Part shown: piece after piece, positions 33,279 through 41,544 of the stretch
Layout: each line of letters opens with the position of its first letter
Position numbering within the stretch: the stretch's first letter is position 1
Assembly (NCBI RefSeq): GCF_001418655.1
Contig: NZ_LIQZ01000148.1
Span: 1-45,544 of the forward strand
Length of the DNA stretch: 45,544 nucleotides
Direction of reading: 5' to 3'
Origin: Streptomyces phaeochromogenes
GTDB taxonomy: Bacteria > Actinomycetota > Actinomycetes > Streptomycetales > Streptomycetaceae
Position numbers and translations under genes: made by a program
The notes under the pieces: model-generated
Databases searched by the model: none
What the model was told of the DNA's origin: nothing
Seen by the model: the letters and a program-made list of their open reading frames with translations, nothing else

Positions 33279-33367
33279 TGGCGGAGGATGCGTGGATCGA
33301 ACACGCGCGGGGGTCACCCCCGACCACGGCTTAGCAAGCCGGTGCCTTACCGCTCGGCCAATCCTCC
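33279..33367 (-). tRNA. tRNA-Ser (anticodon GCT)
   Basis: This 89-nt class II tRNA includes an encoded CCA (33279-33281). The acceptor stem is GGAGGAT/ATCCTCC, the anticodon loop CTTGCTAAG gives GCT (reads AGC/AGU), and there is a long GC variable arm. The T loop is GTTCGATCC. It lies between the serS-HAD operon and a small gene. Confidence 0.94.
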
Positions 33368-33674
33368 GGGTGGGCGGCCCGCGCCAATGTGCGCGCTCGA
33401 AGCGGCCGCCCCGGGCAGCTCCCCGTGTGGGGCGGACTCGACGGAGGGGTAACTACTCCGGAGCCCGCCGGCTGCCCTGCTGGGAGCTCGACGAACTGCT
33501 ACTGACGGGCATCGTCGCGCTCCTCTCCCAGATCGTGGCGCCGAAGGAAACCGGCGACTTGGACATAACCACTGTGCCCGTACGCCGAGTTGGACGCCAC
33601 CGAATAAATCACCGGCCGGGCGCGGCCCATGGCGGAAGACTGCCGGGGCGATCGCGAGGTGACCGGGAGGCGGG
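33368..33674. other. 307-bp gap with no recognised gene
   Basis: This region lies upstream of tRNA-Ser(GCT) on its strand and must hold its promoter and the 3' end of the small gene at 33675. I found no open frame with a ribosome site and no repeat or operator that I trust. Confidence 0.4.
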
Positions 33675-33938
33675 CTACCTGCGACGCCACCTGCGGCGCC
33701 GTGCCTTGCTGAAGAACCAGCCCGCGGGCGGCTCGTCGGAGCGCCAGGGCTGCGGGTCGGGTCCGCCGTCGCGCCAGCGGGCGGCGAGCATCCGGGCTCG
33801 CGCGGACGGCTCGGCCGTATCGGCGGACCGTATGAAGTCGTCGTCCAGGACCAGCTCGTCCCAGACGTCCTCGGACGTCTCCTGGCCCTGACCGTCGCCG
33901 GGGCCCTGCCCTTCGCTCCTCGGTGCCTGCCCTGCCAT
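33675..33938 (-). CDS. Small conserved basic-tailed protein, function unknown
   Basis: This 87-residue protein starts at ATG 33938, with a strong GAGGAGGA site upstream. A Gly/Gln-rich N-terminus (~1-22) is followed by an acidic segment WDELVLDDDFIRSAD, then ARARMLAARWRDGGPDPQPWRSDEPPAGWFF, and a highly basic end (KARRRRWRRR). The pattern and the clean ribosome site argue for a real gene, and I recall close relatives annotated as hypothetical in streptomycetes. The basic tail could bind nucleic acid or membrane. There is no signal peptide. Confidence 0.78.
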   Translation of the reverse strand: MAGQAPRSEGQGPGDGQGQETSEDVWDELVLDDDFIRSADTAEPSARARMLAARWRDGGPDPQPWRSDEPPAGWFFSKARRRRWRRR

Positions 33939-34015
33939 CCCCGTTCCTCCTCGCTGTGCATCCCCTTGAGCAAGTGTGCCGTTCCGCGTGTAAAGCCGAT
34001 CTCAAGATCAAAAGA

Positions 34016-34065
34016 GGCTCCACGCGCGCGTGCCCCCGGAAAGCCGGTCACGCGCGCGTGGAGCC
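34016..34065 (-). terminator. Strong terminator of the ABC exporter operon
   Basis: Perfect 17-bp arms (34016-34032 with 34049-34065) and a 16-base loop lie 20 bases past the permease stop. On the minus strand TCTTTTG follows. Each arm contains the palindrome CACGCGCGCGTG. Confidence 0.85.
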
Positions 34066-34085
34066 GCCCCGACTCCCCGGAGCGG

Positions 34086-34805
34086 TTACTCCTCGCCGGC
34101 CAGCGTCAGCGTCCGCAGCTTCTGTCCGGCGAACCAGGTGGCGGCGACGGTCACCACGACCAGCAGCACCGTCCCCGTGGTCAGCCCGACGTCCGACGTG
34201 ACGAGGTCGCCGCCGGACACCTTCTGGGCGACGGCGAGGGACCACTGCTGGACGCTGAGCGTGCGTGCCCCGGAGACCAGCGACCCGAAGAGGGCCTCCC
34301 ACACGAGGGCGTAGACGAGTCCGAAGACGACCGCGTGCCGCGTGATGGTGCCCAGGAGCAGGAAGAGCGCGGCGTACGCGATGGAGGCGACCAGCGCGGC
34401 GACCGTGTAGGCGACGGCGATCTGCTGGCCGTTGCCGTTGAGGATCATTCCCGCGATGAACGTCGGGATCGCCGAGAACGCCATGGTGACGGCGATGGCG
34501 ACGATCAGTTTCGTGAAGATGATGGTGGGTCGTTTGACCGGCTTGGCCAGCAGGTAGACGACCGAGCCGTCGTCGATCTCCGGGCCGATCGCGCCGGTGC
34601 CCGCGATGACGCCGATGATGGGCACCATCGTGGCGAGCGCGAACCCGCCGAGGACGTCGGAGGCCACCTGGTCGTCGGCACCCGTGAAGCCGCGTACGGC
34701 CACGGAGATGACGATCAGCAGGACGGGCAGGGCGCCCAGGATGAGGGCCCGGCGGCGGCCGAGCAGGCCGCGGTAGGTGAGCCGGGCGACTGTGGGGTCG
34801 TACAT
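34086..34805 (-). CDS. ABC-2 type transporter permease (second pair)
   Basis: This 239-residue protein has six hydrophobic segments. The cytoplasmic loop GPEIDDGSVVYLLAKPVKRPTI between helices 2 and 3 is typical of ABC-2 exporters. Its AGGAGG site overlaps the 3' region of the ATPase gene, nine bases upstream. It pairs with the ATPase at 34815-35726. It is the last gene of the four-gene operon. Confidence 0.87.
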   Translation of the reverse strand: MYDPTVARLTYRGLLGRRRALILGALPVLLIVISVAVRGFTGADDQVASDVLGGFALATMVPIIGVIAGTGAIGPEIDDGSVVYLLAKPVKRPTIIFTKLIVAIAVTMAFSAIPTFIAGMILNGNGQQIAVAYTVAALVASIAYAALFLLLGTITRHAVVFGLVYALVWEALFGSLVSGARTLSVQQWSLAVAQKVSGGDLVTSDVGLTTGTVLLVVVTVAATWFAGQKLRTLTLAGEE

Positions 34806-34814
34806 CTTGGCCTC

Positions 34815-35726
34815 CTACGCCGCGACGAGATACGAGAAGACGGACTCGAGGGACTCGTCGGACGGCGAGACCGTGAGCAGCCGGATGCCGTGGTCACGGG
34901 CCACCCGCGGCAGCAGTGCCGTGAAGCGTGGGAAGTCGACCGCCTGGATGCGCAACGCGCCCTCCTGGAGGTCCACTTCGATGCCGGACGTCGACGGGTC
35001 CGCGATGAGCGCCGCCGCGAGGGCGCGGTCGTCGCTGGAGCGCACCAGGTAGCGGTGCGGTCGGTCCGTCATCAGGCGGCGGATCCGGCGGAAGTCACCG
35101 CTCGCCGCGTGCCGTCCGGCGACGATCACCTCGATGTGCGAGGCGAGTTGCTCGACCTCTTCGAGGATGTGGGACGAGAAGAGGACCGTACGGCCCTCGT
35201 CGCCCATGCGCCGCAGCAGGTCCATGAGCTGCATGCGCTGGCGGGGGTCCATGCCGTTGAAGGGCTCGTCGAGGAGCAGCAGGGACGGGTTGTGGACGAG
35301 CGCCGAGGCCATCTTCACGCGCTGGCGCATGCCCTTGGAGTACGTGGAGATCTTGCGGTCCTGCGCGTACTCCATCTGGACCGTGGCGAGGGCCCGCTGG
35401 GCGGCCTTGTCGCCGAGGCCGTGCAACTCGGCGTTGGCGACGACGAATTCGCGGCCCGTGAGGAAGTCGTACATCGCCTCGCGCTCGGGGACGATGCCGA
35501 TCTGCTTGTAGATCTGTTCGTTGCGCCAGGTCGGCAGGCCGTCGAGCGTGACGCTGCCGGTGGAGGGGGCCAGGAAGCCGCCCATCATGTTGATGAGGGT
35601 GGACTTTCCCGCGCCGTTCGGACCGAGCAGGCCGGTGACGCCGGGGCCGATCGTCATGGTGACGTCGTTGACGGCCACCACGTTGCCGAACCAGCGCGAC
35701 ACGTGGTCGATGGTGAGCGTGGTCAC
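34815..35726 (-). CDS. ABC transporter ATP-binding protein (second pair)
   Basis: This protein has 303 residues from GTG 35726, overlapping the upstream permease stop (GTGA). Walker A is GPNGAGKST, the signature is YSKGMRQRVKMA, Walker B is LLLLDEPFNGMDP, and the H-loop His lies in FSSHILEEVEQ. The C-terminal ~90 residues form an extra alpha/beta domain common in drug- or lantibiotic-export ATPases. The open frame continues upstream through the permease gene in another frame and was trimmed. Substrate unknown. Confidence 0.92.
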   Translation of the reverse strand: MTTLTIDHVSRWFGNVVAVNDVTMTIGPGVTGLLGPNGAGKSTLINMMGGFLAPSTGSVTLDGLPTWRNEQIYKQIGIVPEREAMYDFLTGREFVVANAELHGLGDKAAQRALATVQMEYAQDRKISTYSKGMRQRVKMASALVHNPSLLLLDEPFNGMDPRQRMQLMDLLRRMGDEGRTVLFSSHILEEVEQLASHIEVIVAGRHAASGDFRRIRRLMTDRPHRYLVRSSDDRALAAALIADPSTSGIEVDLQEGALRIQAVDFPRFTALLPRVARDHGIRLLTVSPSDESLESVFSYLVAA

Positions 35727-36658
35727 AGTCCGACCTTTCGGTAGCGGCGCATCAGCAGGCCGTAGCAACCGGCGATGAGTCCCAGGGTGACGAGGAGGAA
35801 GACGACGCCCTGTCCGGACGAGGGCCCCACCTCGCCGGGGTACGAGGACGACGCGCCGAGGAAGGCGGTCTGTACGCCGTCGATGAGCGTGATGGGTGAG
35901 AAAAGGCCGAGCCACGGGATCGCCGAGGTGCTGTCCTGCGAGTGGGCGATGGCCTGGACGGTGGAGACGGCTCCGTAGGAGATGGTCAGTACGGCGATGA
36001 CGGCGGCGATGCCGAAGCCGCGCCTGGGCGTGACCGCCGAGATGACCAGGCCGATGCCGGCGAAGAGGAGAGAGAGCAGTGCCACGGAGACGAGCCCTTG
36101 TGCGAAACCCTTGGTCTGGTCGGAGAAGTCGAGCTTGGCCAGCAGCGCGCCCACGTACAGCACGAGCAGCGGTGCGGCGGTGAGCATGAACAGCGCCGAG
36201 GCCAGCGCCGCGTACTTGGCGCGGACGTAGTCGGCGGTCTCGATGGGGCGGGAGAAGTACAGCGGAACGGTCTTGAAGCGCAGGTCCCGTGAGACGGACT
36301 GCGGTCCCTGGGAGGCGACGTACAGGCCGATGACGGCCTGCATGATGACCGCGTAGCTCGTGTAGTCGACGGGCAGGTCCTTCGCCTTGGTGGCGACGGC
36401 GACCGCGACCATGATCAGCGCGGGGACGCACATGACCACGAAGAGCAGCATCGGCAGCACCTTGGACTTCACCGAGCGGCCGAGGCCGTAGGCGCCGCGC
36501 AGGGACTGCGAGTAGAGCGAACGGCGGGCGTACGCGCGGCCCAGGCGCGGGCCGTCGTAGTTGCGGTAGCCGATGTTGTGGATCCGGGTCTGCTCGCCCG
36601 GGCGGGCCGGGGCCGTGGCCTGGGCCGAGGTCTGTGCCGGGGGCTGCTCAACCGCCAT
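35723..36658 (-). CDS. ABC-2 type transporter permease (first pair)
   Basis: This protein has 311 residues from ATG 36658, with GAAGGAGG upstream inside the preceding ATPase gene; the two genes overlap by 11 bases. The N-terminal ~65 residues are cytoplasmic (Pro/Ala-rich, then IHNIGYRNYDGPRLGRAYARRSL). About six membrane segments follow. The loop SRDLRFKTVPLYFSRPIETADYVRAK resembles ABC-2 exporter permeases. Confidence 0.88.
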   Translation of the reverse strand: MAVEQPPAQTSAQATAPARPGEQTRIHNIGYRNYDGPRLGRAYARRSLYSQSLRGAYGLGRSVKSKVLPMLLFVVMCVPALIMVAVAVATKAKDLPVDYTSYAVIMQAVIGLYVASQGPQSVSRDLRFKTVPLYFSRPIETADYVRAKYAALASALFMLTAAPLLVLYVGALLAKLDFSDQTKGFAQGLVSVALLSLLFAGIGLVISAVTPRRGFGIAAVIAVLTISYGAVSTVQAIAHSQDSTSAIPWLGLFSPITLIDGVQTAFLGASSSYPGEVGPSSGQGVVFLLVTLGLIAGCYGLLMRRYRKVGL

Positions 36659-37640
36659 GGCCGACCGCCTCCTTCCGCTGTTCGTCGCCGCCTTGGAGAG
36701 CCTGCTCGTCGCTGTCCTTGAAGACCTCCGAGATGTGGTGCCTGCGCTGCTCCATGCGCACCAGACCGAGGCCCAGGTCGGCGACGACGTCCCGTACGAC
36801 GTCGTACGTCTCCTCGCCCTCCGCCGTGAGCAGGAGGATGTGGCCCGCGCCGGGCAGTCCGCTGCCGTCGTGGGTGTCGATCCCGCGCGCGTGGAGCACG
36901 TCGCGCACCGCGCGGGTGCCGTCCGGGTGCTCGTCGGTGTCGGTGACCTCGATCGCGAGGATCGCCGTGCTCTGCGTGAAGTCCGTGGTGGAGCTGGACC
37001 GCAGGAGCTTGCCGCCGTCGACGACCACGACGTGGTCGCAGGTGCGCTCCAGCTCGCCGAGGAGGTGCGAGGTGACCAGGACGGAGATGCCGAAGTCGGT
37101 GTGGATACGGCGGATCAGGCCGAGCATCTCGTCACGGCCGACCGGGTCCAGGCCGTTCGTCGGCTCGTCCAGGAAGACCAGCTGCGGGTCGTGGACCAGA
37201 GCCTGGGCGAGTTTCACGCGCTGCTTCATGCCCGTCGAGTAACCGCCGATGGGGCGGTAGCGCTCCTCGTAGAGGCCGACGTGGCGCAGCGTGTCCGCGG
37301 TGCGCTCGCGGGCCGCGGTCGGGGGCAGGCCGGACATGCGCGCCATGTGGACGACGAACTCGGTGGCCGAGACGTCGGGCGGCAGACAGTCGTGCTCCGG
37401 CATGTACCCGACGCGCTCACGGATGTCGCCGCCCTTGGTGGCGACATCGAGTCCGAGCACTTCGGCGCGGCCCTCGGTGGCGGGGGACAGACCCAGCAGG
37501 ATCTTGATCAGTGTGGACTTGCCGGCTCCGTTGGCTCCGACGAGTCCGGTCACACCGGGCCCGACGTCCACGGAGAGCCGGTCAAGAGCGGTCACCCTCG
37601 GGAACCGCTTGCTCAGGCTTTCGGTCGCGATCACAGTCAC
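36648..37640 (-). CDS. ABC transporter ATP-binding protein (first pair)
   Basis: This protein has 330 residues from GTG 37640 (a second in-frame GTG is at 37634). Walker A is GANGAGKST, the signature is YSTGMKQRVKLA, Walker B is LVFLDEPTNGLDP, and the H-loop is TSHLLGELE. It opens the four-gene operon. There is no Shine-Dalgarno; a promoter (37647-37678) would start the transcript at or next to the GTG, so it is probably leaderless. The two ATPase/permease pairs resemble each other in domain plan and may form one mixed exporter or two. Confidence 0.92.
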   Translation of the reverse strand: MTVIATESLSKRFPRVTALDRLSVDVGPGVTGLVGANGAGKSTLIKILLGLSPATEGRAEVLGLDVATKGGDIRERVGYMPEHDCLPPDVSATEFVVHMARMSGLPPTAARERTADTLRHVGLYEERYRPIGGYSTGMKQRVKLAQALVHDPQLVFLDEPTNGLDPVGRDEMLGLIRRIHTDFGISVLVTSHLLGELERTCDHVVVVDGGKLLRSSSTTDFTQSTAILAIEVTDTDEHPDGTRAVRDVLHARGIDTHDGSGLPGAGHILLLTAEGEETYDVVRDVVADLGLGLVRMEQRRHHISEVFKDSDEQALQGGDEQRKEAVGHGG

Positions 37641-37646
37641 AATTCG

Positions 37647-37678
37647 AAGGTAGTGGCGCAGACCACAGTGGTCGTCAA
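37647..37678 (-). promoter_or_regulatory. Promoter with palindromic operator between -35 and -10
   Basis: On the minus strand TTGACG (37673-37678) and TACCTT (37647-37652) are separated by 20 bases. The perfect 13-bp palindrome GACCAC-A-GTGGTC (37661-37673) fills most of the spacer. Long spacers with a central palindrome are the hallmark of MerR-type activation, but a repressor site would look similar. The nearest MerR gene is 4 kb away at 41545. Confidence 0.5.
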
Positions 37679-37792
37679 CCCTGGGAGCTGTATCGGCGTC
37701 CCTCTCGGGTATTACGGGCCCGTAGGGGTCCCCCTGAGGTCGAACAACCGGCTGCCGACGGACGGCATCGCGCGGGGCCCGTCTCGGCCCGA

Positions 37793-37819
37793 TTGTCCAC
37801 ATGGGCCCGGTTGTCCACA
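37793..37819. promoter_or_regulatory. Pair of perfect DnaA boxes
   Basis: TTGTCCACA occurs at 37793-37801 and 37811-37819 in the same orientation, 18 bases apart. The pair lies in the divergent gap between the ABC operon and the M24-family gene. Confidence 0.6.
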
Positions 37820-37919
37820 GGTCGCGTGCACGCCTATTGACGCAGCCTCCAACAATTGTCACATTCATCAGTGTCAAGTTGCGGGCGTGTACGGCAGTCG
37901 GCTTGGGACGGACGGTGGC

Positions 37920-38801
37920 ATGACCTCGGCAGTGGCAGCGGCAGCGGCTTCACCAGGGACTTCTTCGGGGAAGGGCGGCGGACTCACCGCGGAACTGCGG
38001 GGGTTCAGAGAGGTACAGCGGCTTGCGTACGAGTGCGCGGAGGCGGTCGCGGCGCAGCTGAAGCCTGGCGTGACCGAGCGCGAGGCGGCGCGGATGCAGC
38101 GCGAATGGCTGCGCGAGCGCGGCGTACGGGACTGGTTCCATCTGCCCTTCGCCTGGTTCGGGGACCGTACGGCGTTCGTGGACTTCCGGATCCCGCTGCA
38201 GTTCTTCCCCACCAACCGGCGCCTGGAGGCGGGGATGCCGTTCATCCTCGACATGGCGCCGGTCTACAAGGGCTTCACCGCGGACATCGGGTACTCCGGC
38301 TCGCTGGGGCCCAACCCGCTGCAGGACAGGCTCCTCGCCGACCTGGAGGCCCACCGCGAGCTGATCCTGCGCGAGGTGCGCGAGCGGCGCCCGCTGCGCG
38401 AGATCTACCAGGACGTGGACCGCCTCATGGTCCGCCAGGGCTACGCGAACCGGCACCGGGCGTATCCCTTCGGGGTGATCGCGCACAAGGTCGACCGGGT
38501 GAAGGAACGACGCTGGTCACCACATCTGTTCGGGTTCGGCACGCAGTCGCTCAAGGGTCTGGCGAGCGACGCGGTCCACGGTCACCGTGACGGCTGGTCC
38601 CCGCTGTGGTCGCCGTACAGGTTCTCCGACCACCCTCCCCGGCCCGGCCTGTGGGCGGTCGAGCCGCACCTCGGATTCCGGGGTACGGGCGCGAAGTTCG
38701 AGGAGATCCTCGTGGTCACCGACTCCGAGGACCCCGAGCAGAGCGCCTTCTGGCTGGACGACGATCTGCCGCACGTGCGGCGCTGGGCGGAGGACAAGTG
38801 A
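37920..38801 (+). CDS. M24-family (aminopeptidase P-like) metallohydrolase or pseudo-peptidase
   Basis: This protein has 293 residues from ATG 37920. After a Ser/Ala/Gly-rich leader it has the pita-bread fold of M24 proteins: LRGFREVQRLAYECAEAVAAQLKPGVTEREAA, then FILDMAPVYKGFTADIGYSG with both Asp ligands, IAHKVDR and FGFG regions, and WAVEPHLGF with Glu. The usual HGTGH His region is altered (HKVDRVKERRW), so activity is uncertain. It ends with WLDDDLPHVRRW. It overlaps the EphD-like gene start by four bases (GTGA), suggesting a functional link with the downstream lipid-type enzymes. Confidence 0.82.
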   Translation: MTSAVAAAAASPGTSSGKGGGLTAELRGFREVQRLAYECAEAVAAQLKPGVTEREAARMQREWLRERGVRDWFHLPFAWFGDRTAFVDFRIPLQFFPTNRRLEAGMPFILDMAPVYKGFTADIGYSGSLGPNPLQDRLLADLEAHRELILREVRERRPLREIYQDVDRLMVRQGYANRHRAYPFGVIAHKVDRVKERRWSPHLFGFGTQSLKGLASDAVHGHRDGWSPLWSPYRFSDHPPRPGLWAVEPHLGFRGTGAKFEEILVVTDSEDPEQSAFWLDDDLPHVRRWAEDK

Positions 38802-40552
38802 CGCTTGAGGGTGCGCGTGAGCGCTGGGTGCGTACGGGCGGGGTCGAGCTGTGTGTCGCCGAGCTGGGCGACCCGGCGCAGCCCACGGTGATGCTCGTGC
38901 ACGGCTATCCGGACTCCAAGGAGGTGTGGTCCGAGGTCGCCGCACGCCTGGCCGGGCACTTCCATGTCGTGCTGTACGACGTGCGCGGCCATGGCAGGTC
39001 GTCGGCTCCGCAGCCGCTGCGCGGCGGGTTCACGCTGGAGAAACTGACGGACGACTTCCTGGCGGTCGCGGACGCGGTCAGCCCGGACCGCCCGGTCCAT
39101 CTGGTGGGCCACGACTGGGGCTCGGTCCAGGCCTGGGAGTTCACCACGGTCAAACGCACCGAGGGGCGGATCGCCTCCTTCACGTCGATGTCGGGGCCGT
39201 CCCTCGACCACTTCGGACACTGGATCAAGAAGCGCGTGTCCCGCCCGACGCCCCGCAGGGTCGGTCAACTGCTCGGCCAGGGCGCCAAGTCCTGGTACGT
39301 GTACCTGCTGCACACCCCGGTGCTGCCCGAACTCGCCTGGCGCGGCCCCCTCGGCAAGCAGTGGCCCAAGATCCTGCGGCGGCTGGAAAAGGTCCCCGGG
39401 GGCGACTATCCGACCCCGTCGCTGCCCACGGACGCCGCACACGGCGCCTGGCTGTACCGGGACAACGTACGGGCCCGGCTGCGCAGGCCACGCGCCGACG
39501 CGTACGCACACGCGCCCGTGCAGCTCATCACGCCGCTCGGGGACGTGTTCCTGTCGGAGAAGCTCTACGACGAGCTGGAGCTGTGGGCCCCGCAGTTGAC
39601 GCGCCGCACGCTCCCGGCCAAGCACTGGGTCCCGCGCACCCGGCCGGACCAACTGGCCGCCTGGATCACCGAGTTCGTGACGACCACCGAGGGCGGGAGG
39701 ACCACATCCGCGGCGACCGGCCCGTACGCCGACCGCTTCGGCGGGCAGTTGGTGCTAGTCACCGGTGCGGGCAGCGGGATCGGGCGGGCCACCGCCTTCG
39801 CGTTCGCCGAGGCCGGCGCGCGCGTGGTGGCCGTCGACCGGGACGCGGAGAGCGCGGCCCGCACCGCGGAGCTGTCCCGGCTCATCGGTGCCCCCCAGGC
39901 CTGGGCCGAGACGGTCGACGTCTCCGACGAGCAGGCCATGGAGAAGCTCGCCGAGAAGGTCGCCGCCGAGTACGGGGTGGTCGACGTCCTGGTGAACAAC
40001 GCCGGGATCGGGCTGTCCGGCTCGTTCCTCGACACGACCTCGGAGGACTGGCGCAACGTCCTCGACGTCAACCTGTGGGGCGTGATCCACGGCTGCCGGC
40101 TCTTCGGGAAGCAGATGGCCGAGCGCGGACAGGGCGGCCACATCGTCAACACCGCGTCGGCAGCCGCGTATCTGCCCTCCCGGACGCTGCCCGCCTACAG
40201 CACCTCGAAGGCGGCGGTGCTGATGCTCAGCGAGTGCCTGCGCGCCGAACTGGCCGGACAGGGCATCGGAGTCACGGCGATCTGCCCGGGATTCATCAAC
40301 ACGAACATCACGTCGACCGCGCGTTTCACGGGGGTCGACGCCGTCGAGGAGAAGCGGCGCCAGAAGAAGTCCGCGCGGCTGTACGGGCTGCGCAACTACC
40401 CGCCGGAGAAGGTCGCCGAGGCCGTGCTGCGCGCGGTCGTCCGCAACCAGGCCGTGGTGCCGGTGACCGCGGAGGCACGCGGTGGCCGCCTCATGTCCCG
40501 CTTCACGCCGAGAGCGCTGCGCGCGATCGCACGAATGGAGCCACCCCTGTGA
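38798..40552 (+). CDS. EphD-like fusion: alpha/beta hydrolase (epoxide hydrolase type) plus short-chain dehydrogenase
   Basis: This protein has 584 residues from GTG 38798. Residues ~1-295 are an alpha/beta hydrolase of the epoxide hydrolase class: oxyanion motif VHGYPDS, nucleophile Asp106 in GHDWGSVQ, acid in LGDVFLSE and His in AKHWVPRT. Residues ~315-570 are a classical SDR: TGAGSGIGRA, NNAGIGL, Ser in NTASAAAYL and the YSTSK catalytic Tyr/Lys. The same architecture is found in mycobacterial EphD, which acts on lipids linked to mycolate modification. Streptomycetes lack mycolates, so the substrate must differ. The stop overlaps the next gene start. The fusion is in one frame with no sign of a frameshift. 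Confidence 0.93.
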   Translation: MTLEGARERWVRTGGVELCVAELGDPAQPTVMLVHGYPDSKEVWSEVAARLAGHFHVVLYDVRGHGRSSAPQPLRGGFTLEKLTDDFLAVADAVSPDRPVHLVGHDWGSVQAWEFTTVKRTEGRIASFTSMSGPSLDHFGHWIKKRVSRPTPRRVGQLLGQGAKSWYVYLLHTPVLPELAWRGPLGKQWPKILRRLEKVPGGDYPTPSLPTDAAHGAWLYRDNVRARLRRPRADAYAHAPVQLITPLGDVFLSEKLYDELELWAPQLTRRTLPAKHWVPRTRPDQLAAWITEFVTTTEGGRTTSAATGPYADRFGGQLVLVTGAGSGIGRATAFAFAEAGARVVAVDRDAESAARTAELSRLIGAPQAWAETVDVSDEQAMEKLAEKVAAEYGVVDVLVNNAGIGLSGSFLDTTSEDWRNVLDVNLWGVIHGCRLFGKQMAERGQGGHIVNTASAAAYLPSRTLPAYSTSKAAVLMLSECLRAELAGQGIGVTAICPGFINTNITSTARFTGVDAVEEKRRQKKSARLYGLRNYPPEKVAEAVLRAVVRNQAVVPVTAEARGGRLMSRFTPRALRAIARMEPPL

Positions 40553-41472
40553 CCGATGAAGGCACCCCTGTGAGCGACCACTACCCGATCACGCCGCGGC
40601 GGGTGTCCTTCGACTGGGAGGAGACCCCGCTCCACTGGATACCGGACGAGCCGACCGCGACCCACGTCATCAACGTGCTGCATCTGTTGCTGCCGGCGGG
40701 GGAGCGGTGGTTCGTGAAGGTCTTCAAGGAGGGCCTTCCGCTGGTCCGCGACCCCGAACTCCTCAAGGACGTCAAGGGGTTCATGGGCCAGGAGGCGACG
40801 CACAGCGTGCAGCACTCGTACGTGCTGGACCACCTCGCCGCGCAGGACCTCGACACGGGCGCGTACACGAAGCACGTCGACTACCTCTTCCGGAAGATCC
40901 TCGGCGAGACCCCGCCGCTCGGCGCACCGATACCGGAATCGGAGTGGCTGCGCTTCCGGCTCTCGGTGATCGCGGCGATCGAGCAGTTCACGGCCGTCCT
41001 GGGCGACTGGGTGCTGGCCGCCGAGGGGCTCGACCGTGCCGGGGCCGACGAGGTCATGCTCGACCTGCTGCGCTGGCACGGCGCGGAGGAGGTGGAGCAC
41101 CGCGCGGTCGCCTTCGACATGTACCAGCACTGCGGCGGCGAGGGCCTTCCCCGGTACGCGCGCAGGGTCACCGGCATGGCGGTCACGGCTCCCGTGATGC
41201 TGTACATGTGGGCGTGGGGCGCGGCCTACCTGATACGTCACGACCCGCGGCTGGCGGGGCGGCTGCGCTACTCGCTCGGCGCGCACAACCGGGCGGTGCG
41301 CAAAGGGCTGTTGCCCACGTGGAAGGAGCTCGGCTCCGCCGTGCCGCGCTATCTGCGGCGCTCGTACCATCCCTCCCAGGAGGGCTCGATGCGCAGGGCG
41401 GTCGAGTATCTGGCGCAGTCACCCGCAGCCCGGACGGCGGCGGGGGCGATCGGCAGAGCCGCGATCGGGTAG
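40549..41472 (+). CDS. Metal-dependent hydrolase family protein (PF10118 type, ferritin-like helices)
   Basis: This protein has 307 residues from GTG 40549, which overlaps the EphD-like stop. A second GTG at 40570 also has an AAGG site, and the two start regions are near-duplicates. Putative metal ligands fall in helices: Glu82/His85/His89 in GQEATHSVQHS, Glu in AAIEQFTAVLGDW and Glu/His in GAEEVEHRAVAFD, a pattern like ferritin-type di-iron sites. A hydrophobic stretch (VTAPVMLYMWAWGAAYLI) may touch the membrane. I recall the family as putative metal-dependent hydrolases with no proven reaction. Co-translation with an EphD-like fusion suggests a lipid or steroid substrate. Confidence 0.82.
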   Translation: MTDEGTPVSDHYPITPRRVSFDWEETPLHWIPDEPTATHVINVLHLLLPAGERWFVKVFKEGLPLVRDPELLKDVKGFMGQEATHSVQHSYVLDHLAAQDLDTGAYTKHVDYLFRKILGETPPLGAPIPESEWLRFRLSVIAAIEQFTAVLGDWVLAAEGLDRAGADEVMLDLLRWHGAEEVEHRAVAFDMYQHCGGEGLPRYARRVTGMAVTAPVMLYMWAWGAAYLIRHDPRLAGRLRYSLGAHNRAVRKGLLPTWKELGSAVPRYLRRSYHPSQEGSMRRAVEYLAQSPAARTAAGAIGRAAIG

Positions 41473-41544
41473 TGGCCCCGGGCAGCAGCATCGGCAGCGG
41501 CATCGGGTGGCGACGAGGACTCGGGAAGGCAGGAGGCAGGGACC

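Noticed and set aside
38798..40552. Hydrolase-SDR fusion as an assembly or frameshift artefact
   Set aside because: Both domains share one uninterrupted frame with a natural linker, and the same architecture exists in mycobacterial EphD.
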